Below are positions 50,853 to 60,972 of a DNA stretch of 64,000 bases, piece after piece. The first letter of the stretch is position 1. Every line of letters starts with the position of its first letter. Where the stretch lies: NCBI GenBank assembly GCA_035295125.1, contig DATGJP010000078.1, positions 124,001 to 188,000 of the forward strand, written 5' to 3'. The notes below the pieces were generated by a model. It made no database searches and was not told the origin of the DNA. It worked only from the letters and a program-made list of their open reading frames with translations. The stretch comes from JAICMB01 sp035295125. Lineage in GTDB: Bacteria > Acidobacteriota > Terriglobia > Bryobacterales > Bryobacteraceae. Position numbers and translations under genes: made by a program.

Positions 50853-51735
50853 CTAAGACACCGCAGCCCAATCCGCGACGATTTGTTGACTCCGAATCAG
50901 CCAACCCATGCACTGGTTCTCAAGTCCGGGCGCGCAGCCCTCCCCAAGATTCACGGAGTGCGGAAAATGTAGGTGGCCCCCGCAATTAAGCCAAACCGTC
51001 TCCAGGCGCGGCGGAGCGTCGGCGAGCACGCGCTCCAGCGAGTCCGCCGGCACCATGGGATCGTATCGCGACGCAACAACCAGCGTCGGAACCGTAAGAC
51101 GCCGCCAAATCCGCGGTGCGCTCGATGCTTGGTAGTAATGGTCGACGTCTTGAAAACCAAAACGCCGCACAATCGCCAACTCGTTCCACTCCGCGCAATT
51201 CTTCGCACGCTCGGAGGTCCGCGACCGGCGAAAAAGCCCGGCCCCTTCGCTCAATTCGCTCGTACTGCCGGTTGGCTTCGCGATTCATGATGAGCTTGAG
51301 GAGCCGGAATCGCTTGCGGTCGAAGTTGCTCATCACGCGCGCCAGATCGAGCGGCGGGCAGATCGCGACTGCACCGGCAATGCGAGGATCGATCCGCTCC
51401 GAGGCAGCTCGTATCACCATGTTGCCGCCCTGCGAGTACCCCATCAGAAAAACCTGGCGATAACGGCGCAGCGCGTGCGCTGCCAGGAGTACGCGGAGAT
51501 CATCGGTGAGCGCCGCGTGATAGATGTCGTCGCCGTTACCATCTGCCCCGCGAAGCGACACGCGTACCGCCGAAAATCCGGCTTGAACGGCCGATCGTGC
51601 CGCACGCAGACAATACTGCGCGTCGGCGTTTCCCGCTATGCCGTGGACGATGATCACAACTGAACTAGCGGACGGAACTTCATGAAGCGCGGCGCGCAAC
51701 GTGATCGTCCCTACGCTCGGATCGCGGAACTCCAA
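50853..51735 (-). pseudogene. Alpha/beta hydrolase (YheT-like) broken by a frameshift
   Basis: Two overlapping frames make one alpha/beta hydrolase of about 290 residues. The first (51735 toward 50986) has VVIIVHGIAGNADAQY, VSLRGADGNGDDIYHA and the nucleophile block MGYSQGGNMVIRAA. The second (to stop at 50853) starts near 51200 with NELAIVRRFGFQDVDHYYQ and provides the Asp in VASRYDPMVPADS and the His in GGHLHFPHSV. One net base is inserted (or two lost) between about 51150 and 51210. The start is TTG 51735; the frame is open further upstream to about 51804 without an ATG. Sequencing error cannot be excluded. Confidence 0.75.
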
Positions 51736-52055
51736 TCGAATTTTACGGGAATTCGGAACTTCTCGCCCGCTGACTTTTTTCGTGAGCAGAGTCGAGGTTT
51801 CGTTTCAGCGAGACTTAATTGCCGGCTCGAAGAGGACGGCGGCCGGTTCCGTAAGATACCTGGCGTTGTGAGCTAACGCACTCACCTACGATGTAGGCCC
51901 ACGTGCTGTCCTTCGTCAGCCCGGTCCACCAGCAGGCTCCGCGATGGTGTGGATCTTGCGTCCGTCGTATACGACACCTGCACCAGGTTGTTTACGGCGG
52001 AAGGGTTCCTAGTACCAGCAGGTAGGACCGTCAATGACTCGGCCCATCTCTGTAT
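51736..52055. other. 320-base intergenic region, no gene recognised
   Basis: This lies between the broken hydrolase and the end of the sulfatase-TPR gene. A minus-strand frame at about 51885-52005 reads PSAVNNLVQVSYTTDARS and ends soon after; it may be a gene remnant, but I recognise no family. A short plus-strand frame at 51682-51876 overlaps the hydrolase start and looks like a shadow. No hairpin of the dispersed repeat family is seen. Confidence 0.5.
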
Positions 52056-54077
52056 TTACTTTCCGCCCGTCGCCTGTGCGGCACGCATTTCGCGCGCAGC
52101 TTCCTCGGATTTTCCCTGCTTCTGAAACACCATTGCGAGACCGTAGTGCGCCGAACCTAGCTTTGGTTCGAGCCTCACCGCCTCTTCAAATTGCTGCCTG
52201 GCCTGCTCCAGATCGCCCCGCTGGAAATAGATCTTTCCCAAGGTGTCGTGAGGCTCCGCCGACGATGGGTCGACCCGGATTGCAAGCAGCATGCGCTTTT
52301 GCGCTTCGTTCCAATTCTGCTCCATCGCCGCCATGATGCCGAGATTGAACTGCGCGGTGTAGCTGTTGGGGTCGACCGAAAGCAGATGATTCAGATGGCC
52401 GCGCGCCTGGGCGAAATCCTTGTTCTGAATATAGAGCTCCGCGAGCGCCTCGTCCGCACGCGTGTACCACGGTTCGAGCGCCAGCGTGGCCTTAAACTCC
52501 TGAACAGCATCGTGCGATTCGCCGAGCTGGAAGTGACAGAAGCCCAGCTCGTAGTGCGCCTGGGCGTCGGACGGGGCCTGGTCAACCACGCGCCGGAATT
52601 CACGTGCGGCACGCGCCCAGTCGCCCTGCCGTTGTTGATTCAAACCCAGGCTGAAGCGGATTTCCGAGACATCGGGCAGCTTGTCGGCGAGGCTCTGAAG
52701 CACGCTGTCGGATTCGGCCAGTTTGCCCGCCGAGCCAACCGTCAGTGCATTTACGTAGCGCTCAAAGTCCCCGATGCGATCCTTGGGATCGATCCGCGGC
52801 TCGGGGCCAGAGGCCTTCCCCGATCCGCTCAGATAGCCGAGCGAGCGGAGTTTGGCACTCGCCTCGGCTGAGGGTGACTTGTTCGCGCTCGTTCCGGAAG
52901 AGCCCGACCGTACCGCGGCCATCTGTGCGCGCATCGAGGTGGCCTTCGAGCGCTGCTGGTCGTACAGGTTCTTCGTTTCTCCTGGGTCCGCGGAGAGATC
53001 GTACAACTCAGGTTTCGGCGCTTCGATGTACTTGAACGGCCCGGCCCGCAGGCTCTGCAGGCCCGAGCACCCGAAGTGCCGGCGAGCGTAAACGCTCTCC
53101 GAATAGACTTCCCGCGGCTCGGTGGCGCCGATCAGACTGCGTCCGCGCATCTCCCCCGGACGGGGCAAACCCACCGCATCGAGGATTGTCGGCGCGACGT
53201 CCAGCAGGCTGGCGGGTTCATCCACCCGCTCGCGCAAAGACCGCTTAAACCCAGAAGGCCAGTGCAGGATGAGAGGCACATGCAGGGTGCTCTGATATAT
53301 GAAGTACCCGTGCGTGCTCTCGCCATGCTCTGCCAGTCCTTCGCCGTGATCCGACGTGAAAACGACCAGGGCCTTCTGAAAAAGGCCACGTCGCTCCAGG
53401 AATGCGACGAAATCGCCGAGAACCCGATCCTCGTACGCGAGCTCCGCCGAGTATCCCGTTTCGCCGTGTCGTAAGCTCGGATCCTGCGGGAGGTCGTATG
53501 GCAGGTGCAAGTCGTAAAGGTGAAGAAACAGAAAGTACGGCGCGCCACTGGCGTTTCGCTCCAGCCAGCGGGTTCCTGCTTCCAACACCTGCGCTCCCGC
53601 CCGCTTACGCTCCACCGGGGCCGCCGTGGTCCTGTTGTGCAGATCAATCGGGCCGTCGTAGACGTCGAAGCCACGGTTCAACCCGAACCGCCGGTCCAGT
53701 ACGAAACTCCCGATGAACGCGGCCGTCCGATAACCGGCGCTCTTGAGGATTGTCGCTAGCGTCGCGACCTTGGAATCGAGGGGAATGCCGTTGTCCTCAA
53801 CTCCGTTGGTGAACGGATACGTCGAGGTCAGCAGCGCGGCGTGAGCGGGAAGGGTGAGGGGAAACGGAGTGTTGACCTGAGAGAATAGCGTCCCATTCTT
53901 CGCCAGCCCGTCGATGTGGGGCGTCGGGCGGCGGCTGGCCTGATAACAGCTCAGGTGGTCAGCCCTGAGCGTATCGACTGAAATGAGGATGACGGGGGTG
54001 GAAGGCTGGGCGTCGCCGGCATAGCACGCAAACCCAGCCAGAAGAAATGCATAACGAACCACTATTTTCCTACGCAC
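52056..54077 (-). CDS. Sulfatase-fold protein with C-terminal TPR repeats, secreted
   Basis: A 673-residue exported protein. Residues 1-21 are a signal peptide. Residues about 28-370 have the alkaline-phosphatase/sulfatase fold: ILISVDTLRADHLSCY (metal D35), and FTSDHGEGLAEHGES (D243/H244). At the nucleophile site the sequence is PLTLPAHAALL, so the Cys/Ser-x-Pro-x-Arg formylglycine motif is absent and T75 occupies the position. Residues about 430-665 hold TPR-like repeats (ARAAREFRRVVDQAP, YELGFCHFQLGE, ARQQFEEAVRLEPK). It may be a phospho- or lipid-headgroup hydrolase rather than a sulfatase; this is inference. Confidence 0.9.
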   Translation of the reverse strand: MRRKIVVRYAFLLAGFACYAGDAQPSTPVILISVDTLRADHLSCYQASRRPTPHIDGLAKNGTLFSQVNTPFPLTLPAHAALLTSTYPFTNGVEDNGIPLDSKVATLATILKSAGYRTAAFIGSFVLDRRFGLNRGFDVYDGPIDLHNRTTAAPVERKRAGAQVLEAGTRWLERNASGAPYFLFLHLYDLHLPYDLPQDPSLRHGETGYSAELAYEDRVLGDFVAFLERRGLFQKALVVFTSDHGEGLAEHGESTHGYFIYQSTLHVPLILHWPSGFKRSLRERVDEPASLLDVAPTILDAVGLPRPGEMRGRSLIGATEPREVYSESVYARRHFGCSGLQSLRAGPFKYIEAPKPELYDLSADPGETKNLYDQQRSKATSMRAQMAAVRSGSSGTSANKSPSAEASAKLRSLGYLSGSGKASGPEPRIDPKDRIGDFERYVNALTVGSAGKLAESDSVLQSLADKLPDVSEIRFSLGLNQQRQGDWARAAREFRRVVDQAPSDAQAHYELGFCHFQLGESHDAVQEFKATLALEPWYTRADEALAELYIQNKDFAQARGHLNHLLSVDPNSYTAQFNLGIMAAMEQNWNEAQKRMLLAIRVDPSSAEPHDTLGKIYFQRGDLEQARQQFEEAVRLEPKLGSAHYGLAMVFQKQGKSEEAAREMRAAQATGGK

Positions 54078-54080
54078 TCA

Positions 54081-54157
54081 AGGGCAGACGAAACCGCCTG
54101 CCCCACCAAGCTGCCTCGCAGCAACCCAAAGGTGGCGCAGGCGGTTTCGCCTGTGCA
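54081..54157. repeat. Paired CAGGCGAAACCGCCTG modules in inverted orientation
   Basis: GGGCAGACGAAACCGCCTGCCCCACC begins at 54082 and GGTGGCGCAGGCGGTTTCGCCTGTGC at about 54131. Each is itself palindromic and the two copies are inverted relative to each other, giving a large potential hairpin. It lies between the TonB receptor and sulfatase-TPR genes, where it could act as a transcription end. Confidence 0.7.
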
Positions 54158-54164
54158 TCCTTAA

Positions 54165-57100
54165 TTAGAATTGTATCCGAGCTCCTAACTGCAAACGGCG
54201 CGATGGCGTGTCGACCAGGATCTGAGCTTTGCCGAAGCTGCTGCTGCTCAGGTTGGTGTTGATTCCATCGAAGTTCGGATGGTTATCCAGGTTGAGAGCT
54301 TCGAAACGAAGCTGCATCTTCACGCGCTCCGTCACCTTGAAGTTCTTGAGCAGCGATCCGTCCAGCCCGTTGAACCACGGACCCCGGAATAAATCGCGGC
54401 CCAAGTCGCCGAAATGGACGCCATAGCCCGAGGGATTGACGAAAAGCGAGTTCGGTTTCGCAACCCCGTATTGCGCATTGCAGGCCGCAACGTTGGTCGA
54501 CTTGGCGCCGGCGTATCCGCATCCAATCGGGTTGTTGTCGATGAAGATGCCGTCGGCCGGGTTGGCGCCCGAATAGACCGCGCCCGCGCTCGGACCGATG
54601 AAGTTCGGGTGATCGTTCAAAACCCCGTCGAGATTGTAATCGCCGCCAAGGTTCTCGTGGAACCCGTTCGGATCGAGCGCGTTGCCGACAAAGCGGCTGC
54701 GGTTTACGTACACGTCGATCGGATGCCCGGAGTAACCCTGGTAGAAGCCCGAAAGCTGCCAGCCGCCCAGAACCCGTCCCACGAAGCCAGACTGATTCTT
54801 AAAGAACGGCAGCTCGTAAGTGAAGATGGCCTTGAAGTTCTTCTGGTGATCGAACGACCCAGGGCCATAGGCGAGATTGGGTTGATTGTTGCTCACGAAA
54901 TAATACGGCGCGCTGTACCCTCCAGTCGTCGTCGAACCTGAGAAGAGGTCCGATCCTTCGTCCATCAGGCGAGACCATGTAAAGCTGAACTGGAACTGCA
55001 GCCCCTTGCTGAAACGCTTCTGAACTTCAGTGACCAGGGCGTTGTAGTTTGAGTTCAGGTTGTTGGCGCGGTAGTTAAATCCGGTGTACAGCGGATTCGG
55101 CCGGCTGTTGGCCGTGCTCAGGTTGAGGTTATATTCCGACCCATCGAAACGGTTCAGGTTCATCAACTGCGACAGGTGCCGTCCCATCGAGCCCTGGTAG
55201 TTGACCCGCAGCAGGAAGTCCCGCCAGAACTGCCGTTCCACTCCGAAGTAGTAGTTCTGCACTGAGGAATCTTTCATGTGAACGTCCATGGTGCGGACCG
55301 ACACACGCGGGAGTTGGCTCACACCTGGCGTGTAGCCGGCAATCGACGGCGCGAACGTGTACTTGATGACGTCGCCCGCCGTGGCGTCGTGGTCGAGAAG
55401 AGCATAGAACGGTGGGTTCCATGCGCCGTTGGACCAGATGTTATCGAACAGGCGGTCGTAGGAGATGGCGAAACCACCGCGCAGCGCCATCTTGCCGTCA
55501 CCGAACAGGTCGTAGGCAAAGCCAGCTCGCGGGCCAAAGTCCCTGTTGGGCGTGGTCCACATGCTTGTCACCGGTCCAACACGCGCGGCAGCAACTGACG
55601 CTGGATCGGTACCGTTCAGATTCGTGAATTGCGAGATCTGGTTATTGGCTTCCGTCGGCGCCCCGTAGCGTTCCCAGCGCAGCCCAAGATTCAAAGTCAG
55701 CCGCGGAGTGATCTTCCAATCGTCATTCACGAAGATATTGGTATCTTTCATGATGTAGTGACGATAGGCGGTCGCTGCCGTGCCAGTCTGTGGATTGATG
55801 GAGACCTCCGAGTAGTACGGAAAGTCATGCTGGAAGTTGCTGTCGGGCGAGTTCTCGATATTGGTGATGGTGCCGTTCGGACCAGCCGCCCCAACCGCAG
55901 CGGCCGTCGGGCCCACGGTGTTTGAGAATTCGTAGTAACCCGGGCTGCCCAGGTCCCAGTTGCGGTACAGGATGCCGTATTGGAAGCCGCCGCCGAACTT
56001 GAACGTGTGCCGCCCCTTGGTCCAGCTCAAGTTGTCCTGGAACTGCCAGCGGTCCTGGACGAAGCCTTCCACCTGGCCGCCCTCATAAGGTCCGAACCCC
56101 CAGGAATTGGTGTTCTGGCCGGTCACGTAGTCATAGTTGGCGAGATCGATTATCACCTCACCATTCGGCGATTGGCCGTTGCCTTCCTGGAATGTCGAGA
56201 AATGGCGGTTGTGCGCAATTGTCAGCTCATTTAGCAGAGCGGTCGTGAAGAGGTGCGTTTCGACTAGCGCCAGGTTGTGGTAGTGCTCGTAATCGACCGA
56301 TGGGATCAGGCTCGCGCTGGTCGGAAAACCGCCATTAAGGGAGTCGGTGTTTGTGTACCTGGAAATGTTGGCCGTGAAGCTGATACGATCCTTTTCGCTG
56401 AAATTGTGGTCAACTCGCCCTACGTATACGTTCTGGCCCGTCAGGATGGGATCGAGCAGGTTCACGCAGCCCATATGGCCAATGGAGTCCGGGGCGTTTT
56501 CCGCCTGCGCCGGGCAAGGAGTGGTCGAGGTCAGTGGCTTGTACTGGTTTAAATACGCCTGTGCAACCGGGCTCGCGCCACTGGTGATTGCCGCCAACTC
56601 GCTCGGGGTCGGAACTACCTGGTTCGTCGTCGTCCCCTGGTGCAGATCCAGCCGGTCGTACGTGAACATGAAAAACGTCTTGTTCTTCTTGATTGGGCCG
56701 TCGATCTCACCGCCATATTGATTGCGGATGTACTGGGGATTCGGGTTTCCCGCACGGTTATCGAAGAAAGTGGAAGCGTTGAAATCGGTGTTGCGATTGA
56801 ACTCATACACCACACCATGGAAGCCGTTCGTACCAGACTTCTGCACCGCGCTCACCAGCGCTCCCGCAGCGTGTCCGTATTGCGCGCTCATGTTGTTGGT
56901 GAGCACCGAAAACTCGGACACCGATTCGAGCGGCGGCTGAATATTATAGGAGCCTTCGCTGAAGTTGTCGTTATTATCGGCGCCGTTCAGCATGTTCGTG
57001 GTGCCGGACTCGCGAGCGCCACCCGCGGCTGCATTGAAGTTCATGCCTTGCGTGACGGCCGGCGCGGCAAAGGCCAGGTCGAACACGTTGCGCGTCAGCA

Positions 57101-57542
57101 GGGGAATGCTCTCGATCGTGTTCTGATTTACGGTGGTCGAGAGGTCGGAGGTCGCCGTCTGCACCAGCAGGGCGGATGCCTCAACATCTACTGCGGTTGA
57201 AGCGGTTGCCACGGCCAGCGTGACGTTCATCGGCACTGTCTCGCTGGGGTCGACCTTAATGTCAGTGATCTGCTTCTCGGTAAAGCCGGATGCTTTAACC
57301 GTTAGCTTGTACATTCCGGGAGGTACCAGCGAAAACCGATAGCCCCCATCGTTGCTGGTTTTTGTAGCTTGGGCGATATTCGTGCCGACGTTGGTCAAGG
57401 TAACGTCCGCGCCGGCAAGTACCGCGCCGCTGGCGTCAAAAACCGTACCGACAACTACGCCTTGCACAGTCTGCGCGTCCGTGGAGCTCGCGCACGCGAG
57501 CAACAGACACACGATTCCTAGAGTTACGGCCAGTCTCCTCAT
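54165..57542 (-). CDS. Oar-like TonB-dependent receptor with carboxypeptidase-regulatory domain
   Basis: A 1125-residue outer-membrane protein. Residues 1-24 are a signal peptide. Residues about 26-110 are a CarboxypepD_reg-like beta-sandwich (VVGTVFDASGAVLAGADVTLTN). A plug-like region follows (SIPLLTRNVFDLAFAAPAVT, NGADNNDNFSEG), and then a barrel rich in aromatic strands, ending LQLGARIQF with the terminal Phe of outer-membrane proteins. A TonB box is not clear. Such receptors are numerous in Acidobacteria and probably take up large substrates such as glycans or peptides. ATG 57542 is chosen because it starts the signal peptide and follows a GGGAAAGGGAA stretch. Confidence 0.93.
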   Translation of the reverse strand: MRRLAVTLGIVCLLLACASSTDAQTVQGVVVGTVFDASGAVLAGADVTLTNVGTNIAQATKTSNDGGYRFSLVPPGMYKLTVKASGFTEKQITDIKVDPSETVPMNVTLAVATASTAVDVEASALLVQTATSDLSTTVNQNTIESIPLLTRNVFDLAFAAPAVTQGMNFNAAAGGARESGTTNMLNGADNNDNFSEGSYNIQPPLESVSEFSVLTNNMSAQYGHAAGALVSAVQKSGTNGFHGVVYEFNRNTDFNASTFFDNRAGNPNPQYIRNQYGGEIDGPIKKNKTFFMFTYDRLDLHQGTTTNQVVPTPSELAAITSGASPVAQAYLNQYKPLTSTTPCPAQAENAPDSIGHMGCVNLLDPILTGQNVYVGRVDHNFSEKDRISFTANISRYTNTDSLNGGFPTSASLIPSVDYEHYHNLALVETHLFTTALLNELTIAHNRHFSTFQEGNGQSPNGEVIIDLANYDYVTGQNTNSWGFGPYEGGQVEGFVQDRWQFQDNLSWTKGRHTFKFGGGFQYGILYRNWDLGSPGYYEFSNTVGPTAAAVGAAGPNGTITNIENSPDSNFQHDFPYYSEVSINPQTGTAATAYRHYIMKDTNIFVNDDWKITPRLTLNLGLRWERYGAPTEANNQISQFTNLNGTDPASVAAARVGPVTSMWTTPNRDFGPRAGFAYDLFGDGKMALRGGFAISYDRLFDNIWSNGAWNPPFYALLDHDATAGDVIKYTFAPSIAGYTPGVSQLPRVSVRTMDVHMKDSSVQNYYFGVERQFWRDFLLRVNYQGSMGRHLSQLMNLNRFDGSEYNLNLSTANSRPNPLYTGFNYRANNLNSNYNALVTEVQKRFSKGLQFQFSFTWSRLMDEGSDLFSGSTTTGGYSAPYYFVSNNQPNLAYGPGSFDHQKNFKAIFTYELPFFKNQSGFVGRVLGGWQLSGFYQGYSGHPIDVYVNRSRFVGNALDPNGFHENLGGDYNLDGVLNDHPNFIGPSAGAVYSGANPADGIFIDNNPIGCGYAGAKSTNVAACNAQYGVAKPNSLFVNPSGYGVHFGDLGRDLFRGPWFNGLDGSLLKNFKVTERVKMQLRFEALNLDNHPNFDGINTNLSSSSFGKAQILVDTPSRRLQLGARIQF

Positions 57543-57896
57543 GTGATTCCCTTTCCCTTTGGGCACCAACCAACAGAGGCCGTGCAAAAATATGGAATCG
57601 ATCCTACCCTGAAGGATCCAAAAAGTCAACGACTTTCGCATACCGCGGCATCCCCACTATCCTCGTGTGTTTTAGGGTCTTGCGACGGTTCGAGGGGCGG
57701 GCGATGCTGACTGCTCAACCAAACGGTTTCGCCTGCCCTTTCTCGGTGAGGTGCAAATGCAGGCTGAATGCAAGCTCCACCCTTCCACATTCTTCAAAAT
57801 ATGCGGGATGCAAGTCATTGAGGCAGGATTGAACTCCGCCGCACATGGGCAGCCTGAAGGCTACGTTCCTGCCCACGAGTCGTAAGACGCGAGGAA
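57543..57896. other. 354-base spacer upstream of the TonB receptor
   Basis: No gene is seen. It contains one arm of the dispersed module (AACGGTTTCGCCTGCCC, 57723-57739) and a short purine-rich stretch before the receptor start. It should hold the receptor promoter, but no convincing -35/-10 pair could be fixed, and the kinase gene ends at its far side. Confidence 0.55.
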
Positions 57897-60800
57897 TCAG
57901 AGGCTGTGTGGTGGGTGAGCGGCTTCCGCCTTGGCCTCTTTCAGGACTGGAAGGTCCGCGTCGGCATCCTTCCAGATGTCGAGGAAACGATGGTAGGCGG
58001 TCCTAGACTGCTCTGTTTGACCCGCCCCTCGCAGCGCCCGCGCCAACTGCAAATGCGCCAGGGCTCCGGTAATATCGCTGAGCACGACACCCGGGTGATC
58101 GATGATGTTGTGGAAGTCCGCAGCCGCTGCCGCGTAATCGTTGGCGCGCAGGTGCGCCAGGCCGCGAATGTACACTGCATCCGTTACGGCATAGTAGGCT
58201 ACAATACTGACTCCCGACTGCGCCAGGTCGTACTCAGCACCTTTCAAGGTGGCGGCAACCGCTTTATCGGGTGCGCCTTGATTCAACCAAGCCATTCCTT
58301 TGATGGCAGGCAGGTATTTAAACTGAATCGGCGTGTCTTCAGGGAAGTCCGCGTTCAGTTTCTGCGCCACGGCCAAGCCGCGCGCCGTGTCGCCGGCCAG
58401 AACCAGCGCAAGTGCAGGACCGAAATCGGAGTCGCGGCCGCGGAAAGACCCGAGCGCGCGATTCGCGTCTTCTTTCGCCTGCGCCAGGTTTCCCGCGTAG
58501 GCTTCCCAGAGTGCGACGCCGCCGCGAAAAACGGCATCACGCTCTAGAAGTTTGGCTTGGTCGGCCGACGCAATTGCCTGCCCGGCGAGCGTCCGCGCGT
58601 CGCGCATGCGCCCGAAGTACGCCGCGACCCCGGCCTCCTGAAAAGCGAACTGGCCCTGATCCGCCGATTTCCCCCGGCGTTCGACAGAGAAGCGTAACAT
58701 CCCGTCGCGGTCTCCCCTGAGGAAGCGCACGAAGTAGCCAGAGATGTAGTGCCATACGTGGTTGAGGCCTCGGGAATTGGCCAGACGAATGGCGGCCTCC
58801 GCATCGTCAGGCCTCATGAGGTGCAGATAGAGGCGCGGCAAATTGGCATAGTAAGCGCCGGCGCCTCCGGCGGGGCCGAGCGCGATCGCCCGCTTGGCGG
58901 CCTCGACTCCGCTCTCATACCTGCCCGAGCCCATCGCGATCATGCCGCTCAGAAAGTCGGGCGGCAGCCAATCCGATGGAAATCGAGTGCCCCATGCTTC
59001 GAGAGTCTGGCGTCCGGTTTCGAGATTGCGCGCGACGTTACGTTGGTAGTTGTACGTGATGAAGAAATTCTCGCGTTCGCTTACTCCGTCTCGCAGCGAG
59101 TAGGCTTTCTTCATTGCCTCCTGGCTTAGAGCGAATTCGCCAGCCGCGTCGTAGTCCCGGCCCAACTTCGAGTACGCGCTGGCAAACTGCGGGTCGATTT
59201 CAACGGCTCGCTTCAACAGCGAAAAGACCTCCACGACTCCCTTCTGGGCAACCATCCCGAAGGTCAAGCTAAAAAGCTTCAAGGCTTCGAGCGATGAGGT
59301 GGTCGCCTCCTCGAGGCGCTGCGGCGGCGGAATGTTTACGAGTGCGCGTCGCAGGCCGGGGGCGAATTCGCGAGCCAGCTTTCTCATTGTGTCCGGTAGC
59401 CCATTACGGTGTTCTGTCCTCGCCTGCTGCTCGCTGAGCACCTCGCCGGTCGCGCAGTTTCTGGCCCGCAACTGCAATTGATACGAATCGCCGAGTACCG
59501 TCAGGGTTGGTTCAATGACGGCCTTGATGGCCGCGCGTTCGCAGATTTCGCGCGCGATCTCGGGAGACAGTGGCGTGCTCCCCGGCTTACGCATGCGGGC
59601 GAGTGTGAATGTGACGCGATCGTCCGGGAGGGGCGTCAGGGCTGGTCCCAGTCCCGTCGCCAGCATTTGTCGGAGGGCCGGATCGTTCGTCCCGGCTTCG
59701 CCGCTCGAGGCGGTGATGCTATCCGCGAGGACGACGCGTTCGGGTGTTTGGGGTACACTTGCGCCGCCTCGCAATTTGAAGTAACCCCAGCCCGCGACAG
59801 CCAGCGCGATTGCCCCCGCCGCCGCCGCAACGTTCGCGGCGCGCCGCATCCTGCGCGAAGACGAGGGAATCAGGACCCGCGAAATGCGGAGTAAATCCGC
59901 GCTGATCTCGCTTGCATGACGGTATCGAAGGTCCCGGTCCTTTTCGAGGCACTTGCCGATAACCCGCTCCAACTCCGGCGGCACGTCCGGATTCAAACGC
60001 GAAACCGGCGGCGGCGTGTAATGCAGGATTGACGCAAAGATCTCGTTAATGCTTTGACCGCGAAATGGAGCCTCGCCGGCCGCCATTTCGTAGAGCACGA
60101 CGCCCAGCGAAAACAAATCGGTACGGTTGTCGAGCGCCTCCGCCCGCACCTGCTCCGGCGACATGTAGGCGGCCGTGCCAATGGCGCTACCTGAATTGGT
60201 GAGTTCCTGGTCGAAAGTCCCGGTAGTCTCGGTTGGCGCCTGCTGCTCGGCCTGGTCCGCCCGGAACTTGGCGAGTCCGAAATCCAGGATTTTAGCGTGG
60301 TGCCGTTTGGTGACGAATATGTTCGCCGGCTTGATATCGCGATGGATGATGCCGGCCTGGTCGGCGGCGTCGAGTCCATCCGCAATTTCGATTGCGAGAG
60401 GCAGCAACTCCGCGATAGAGAGACCCTTCCCCGAGATTCGTTCCTTCAGTGAGACGCCCTCGAGGAACTCCATTGCGATGAAGGAGCGCCCGTCCAGGTC
60501 GCCCACGTCGTAGATCGTGCAGATATTCGGGTGGTTGAGTGCCGAACTAGCGCGGGCTTCGCGGCGGAAACGGTTGAGCGAGTCAGGGTCTGCTGTCAAA
60601 TCTCCCAAAAGAAATTTAATGGCGGCGAACCTGTGCAGCCGCACGTCTTCGGCCTTATATACAACTCCCATGCCGCCGGCGCCAAGTTTCTCGATCAGGC
60701 GGTAGTGGCCGGTTTTGCGCGCGGACTCAATGATCGAGTCGTGGCCGGCTTCGACCTCGATTGCCGGACGTTCCAGGAAGCTTCCTGCCTCCTCTTTGCA

Positions 60801-60965
60801 AGCTAAGAGCGACCGGACTTCACGCTCCAGGGCTTCATCGCCGCCGCACTCCCGCATGATAAACGCGTCACGCTCCTCCGGCGCAACGCTGCTGGCGGAT
60901 TCCAGCAGGCTCGTGACGCGCTTCCAGCGTTCCGGGTCCATGCGGGGTTCGCCGTTGCTTTTCAT
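57897..60965 (-). CDS. Membrane Ser/Thr protein kinase with TPR-like C-terminal half
   Basis: A 1022-residue protein. An N-terminal segment of about 85 residues (MDPERWKRVTSLLE) precedes the Hanks-type kinase at about 88-350: GAGGMG (95-100), K117 in FAAIKFLL, HRDIKPAN with D210, DFGLAK with D228, and YMSPEQ. A helix at about 375-395 would anchor it. The rest is a large region of TPR-like helical repeats with AAVDFH-type pairs and tetratrico spacing. All catalytic residues are present, so it should be active. A second Met at residue 9 is an alternative start. It lies seven bases after the stop of its paralog and probably shares its transcript. Confidence 0.92.
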   Translation of the reverse strand: MKSNGEPRMDPERWKRVTSLLESASSVAPEERDAFIMRECGGDEALEREVRSLLACKEEAGSFLERPAIEVEAGHDSIIESARKTGHYRLIEKLGAGGMGVVYKAEDVRLHRFAAIKFLLGDLTADPDSLNRFRREARASSALNHPNICTIYDVGDLDGRSFIAMEFLEGVSLKERISGKGLSIAELLPLAIEIADGLDAADQAGIIHRDIKPANIFVTKRHHAKILDFGLAKFRADQAEQQAPTETTGTFDQELTNSGSAIGTAAYMSPEQVRAEALDNRTDLFSLGVVLYEMAAGEAPFRGQSINEIFASILHYTPPPVSRLNPDVPPELERVIGKCLEKDRDLRYRHASEISADLLRISRVLIPSSSRRMRRAANVAAAAGAIALAVAGWGYFKLRGGASVPQTPERVVLADSITASSGEAGTNDPALRQMLATGLGPALTPLPDDRVTFTLARMRKPGSTPLSPEIAREICERAAIKAVIEPTLTVLGDSYQLQLRARNCATGEVLSEQQARTEHRNGLPDTMRKLAREFAPGLRRALVNIPPPQRLEEATTSSLEALKLFSLTFGMVAQKGVVEVFSLLKRAVEIDPQFASAYSKLGRDYDAAGEFALSQEAMKKAYSLRDGVSERENFFITYNYQRNVARNLETGRQTLEAWGTRFPSDWLPPDFLSGMIAMGSGRYESGVEAAKRAIALGPAGGAGAYYANLPRLYLHLMRPDDAEAAIRLANSRGLNHVWHYISGYFVRFLRGDRDGMLRFSVERRGKSADQGQFAFQEAGVAAYFGRMRDARTLAGQAIASADQAKLLERDAVFRGGVALWEAYAGNLAQAKEDANRALGSFRGRDSDFGPALALVLAGDTARGLAVAQKLNADFPEDTPIQFKYLPAIKGMAWLNQGAPDKAVAATLKGAEYDLAQSGVSIVAYYAVTDAVYIRGLAHLRANDYAAAAADFHNIIDHPGVVLSDITGALAHLQLARALRGAGQTEQSRTAYHRFLDIWKDADADLPVLKEAKAEAAHPPHSL

Positions 60966-60972
60966 CGTAGGC

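Noticed and set aside
51885..52005. Minus-strand fragment PSAVNNLVQVSYTTDARS as a gene remnant
   Set aside because: Too short, no start, and no family recognised; listed only within the intergenic note.
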